Shown: positions 23,811 through 23,949 of the stretch, one piece after another | Numbering within the stretch: the stretch's first letter is position 1 | Layout: each line of letters starts with the position of its first letter | Origin: VXYL01 sp047518105 | GTDB taxonomy: Bacteria; Pseudomonadota; Gammaproteobacteria; Pseudomonadales; Azotimanducaceae | Direction: 5' to 3' | DNA: 23,949 bases | Assembly: GCA_047518105.1 (NCBI GenBank) | Contig: JAKZRQ010000170.1 | Location: 1 to 23,949, forward strand | Position numbers and translations under genes: made by a program | The notes under the pieces: model-generated | What the model was told of the DNA's origin: nothing | The model's input: only the letters and a program-made list of their open reading frames with translations | Databases searched by the model: none

Positions 23811-23949
23811 CTAGCCCGCATTTCTCACCAGGCCGCTTGTCGGCGTCAAAAAGCTCTTGGGTTTCACTAGTTTGACCGCGATGTCGATGATCGTGCCGAT
23901 GGCGGACTGCGCTGGCCGCGCCCGCCCGCGCTTCGCGCGGAGGCCCTCG
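23811..23949. mobile_element. Inverted-repeat element, copy 2, cut by window end
   Basis: Matches 5151-5290 in the same orientation across its visible 139 bases, with one substitution near the start (23841), one missing base and one substitution at the very end. It starts with the same 22-bp terminal repeat. The left flank is GGAC. The rest of the element, including the palindrome and right terminal repeat, lies outside the window. Confidence 0.85.

Overview
The window is high-GC, densely coded bacterial DNA. YejA/YejB/YejE-type ABC transport genes, a TrmH-family methyltransferase, two luciferase-like (LLM) F420-type oxidoreductases, phytanoyl-CoA dioxygenase, ThuA, VOC and amidohydrolase genes together suggest an uncultivated proteobacterium with broad accessory metabolism. 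This taxonomic placement is inference from gene content only; no rRNA or tRNA gene was recognised.

Layout. (1) 1-2103, minus strand: two broken genes. One is an ADP-ribosylglycohydrolase family gene with an in-frame stop and a frameshift, cut by the window edge. The other is the wreck of an M28 peptidase/PDZ gene whose middle piece is inverted. (2) 2078-4906, minus: a large superfamily I helicase with a RelE/ParE-like N-terminus and ankyrin-like repeats. (3) 4907-5532: about 620 bp without a convincing gene. It holds a 235-bp element with perfect 22-bp terminal inverted repeats, plus a promoter and operator-like dyad for the next operon. (4) 5533-6414, plus: an AbrB-type antitoxin / PIN toxin pair. 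(5) 6479-9830: HIT protein, LLM oxidoreductase, ThuA-like protein, a small glycine-rich protein and a histidine phosphatase. (6) 9994-13770, minus: TrmH-family methyltransferase carrying a coding minisatellite, then a ruined yej-type peptide transporter (yejB'-'yejE deletion fusion; yejA with an amber codon). (7) 14011-16844: VOC protein, internally deleted amidohydrolase, phytanoyl-CoA dioxygenase and a second LLM oxidoreductase. (8) 16891-18348, minus: cyclophilin without a normal start codon, in frame behind an enoyl-CoA hydratase family gene. (9) 18555-22606, plus: a tight operon of a Tat-exported aldo/keto reductase with ferredoxin-like cysteines, then larC-larB-larE for the nickel-pincer nucleotide cofactor. 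(10) 22843-23781: zinc-type alcohol dehydrogenase, then a second copy of the inverted-repeat element, cut by the right edge.

The coherent functional units are the toxin-antitoxin operon and the Lar cofactor operon; no LarA-type enzyme to use the cofactor is seen here. The dominant theme is gene decay: five damaged loci of different kinds (nonsense, frameshift, internal deletion, inversion, deletion-fusion), a dispersed intergenic repeat and a repeated inverted-repeat element, all in 24 kb. This fits a genome undergoing erosion and repeat-mediated rearrangement. Single-base lesions could in principle be sequencing errors; the inversion and deletions are unlikely to be.
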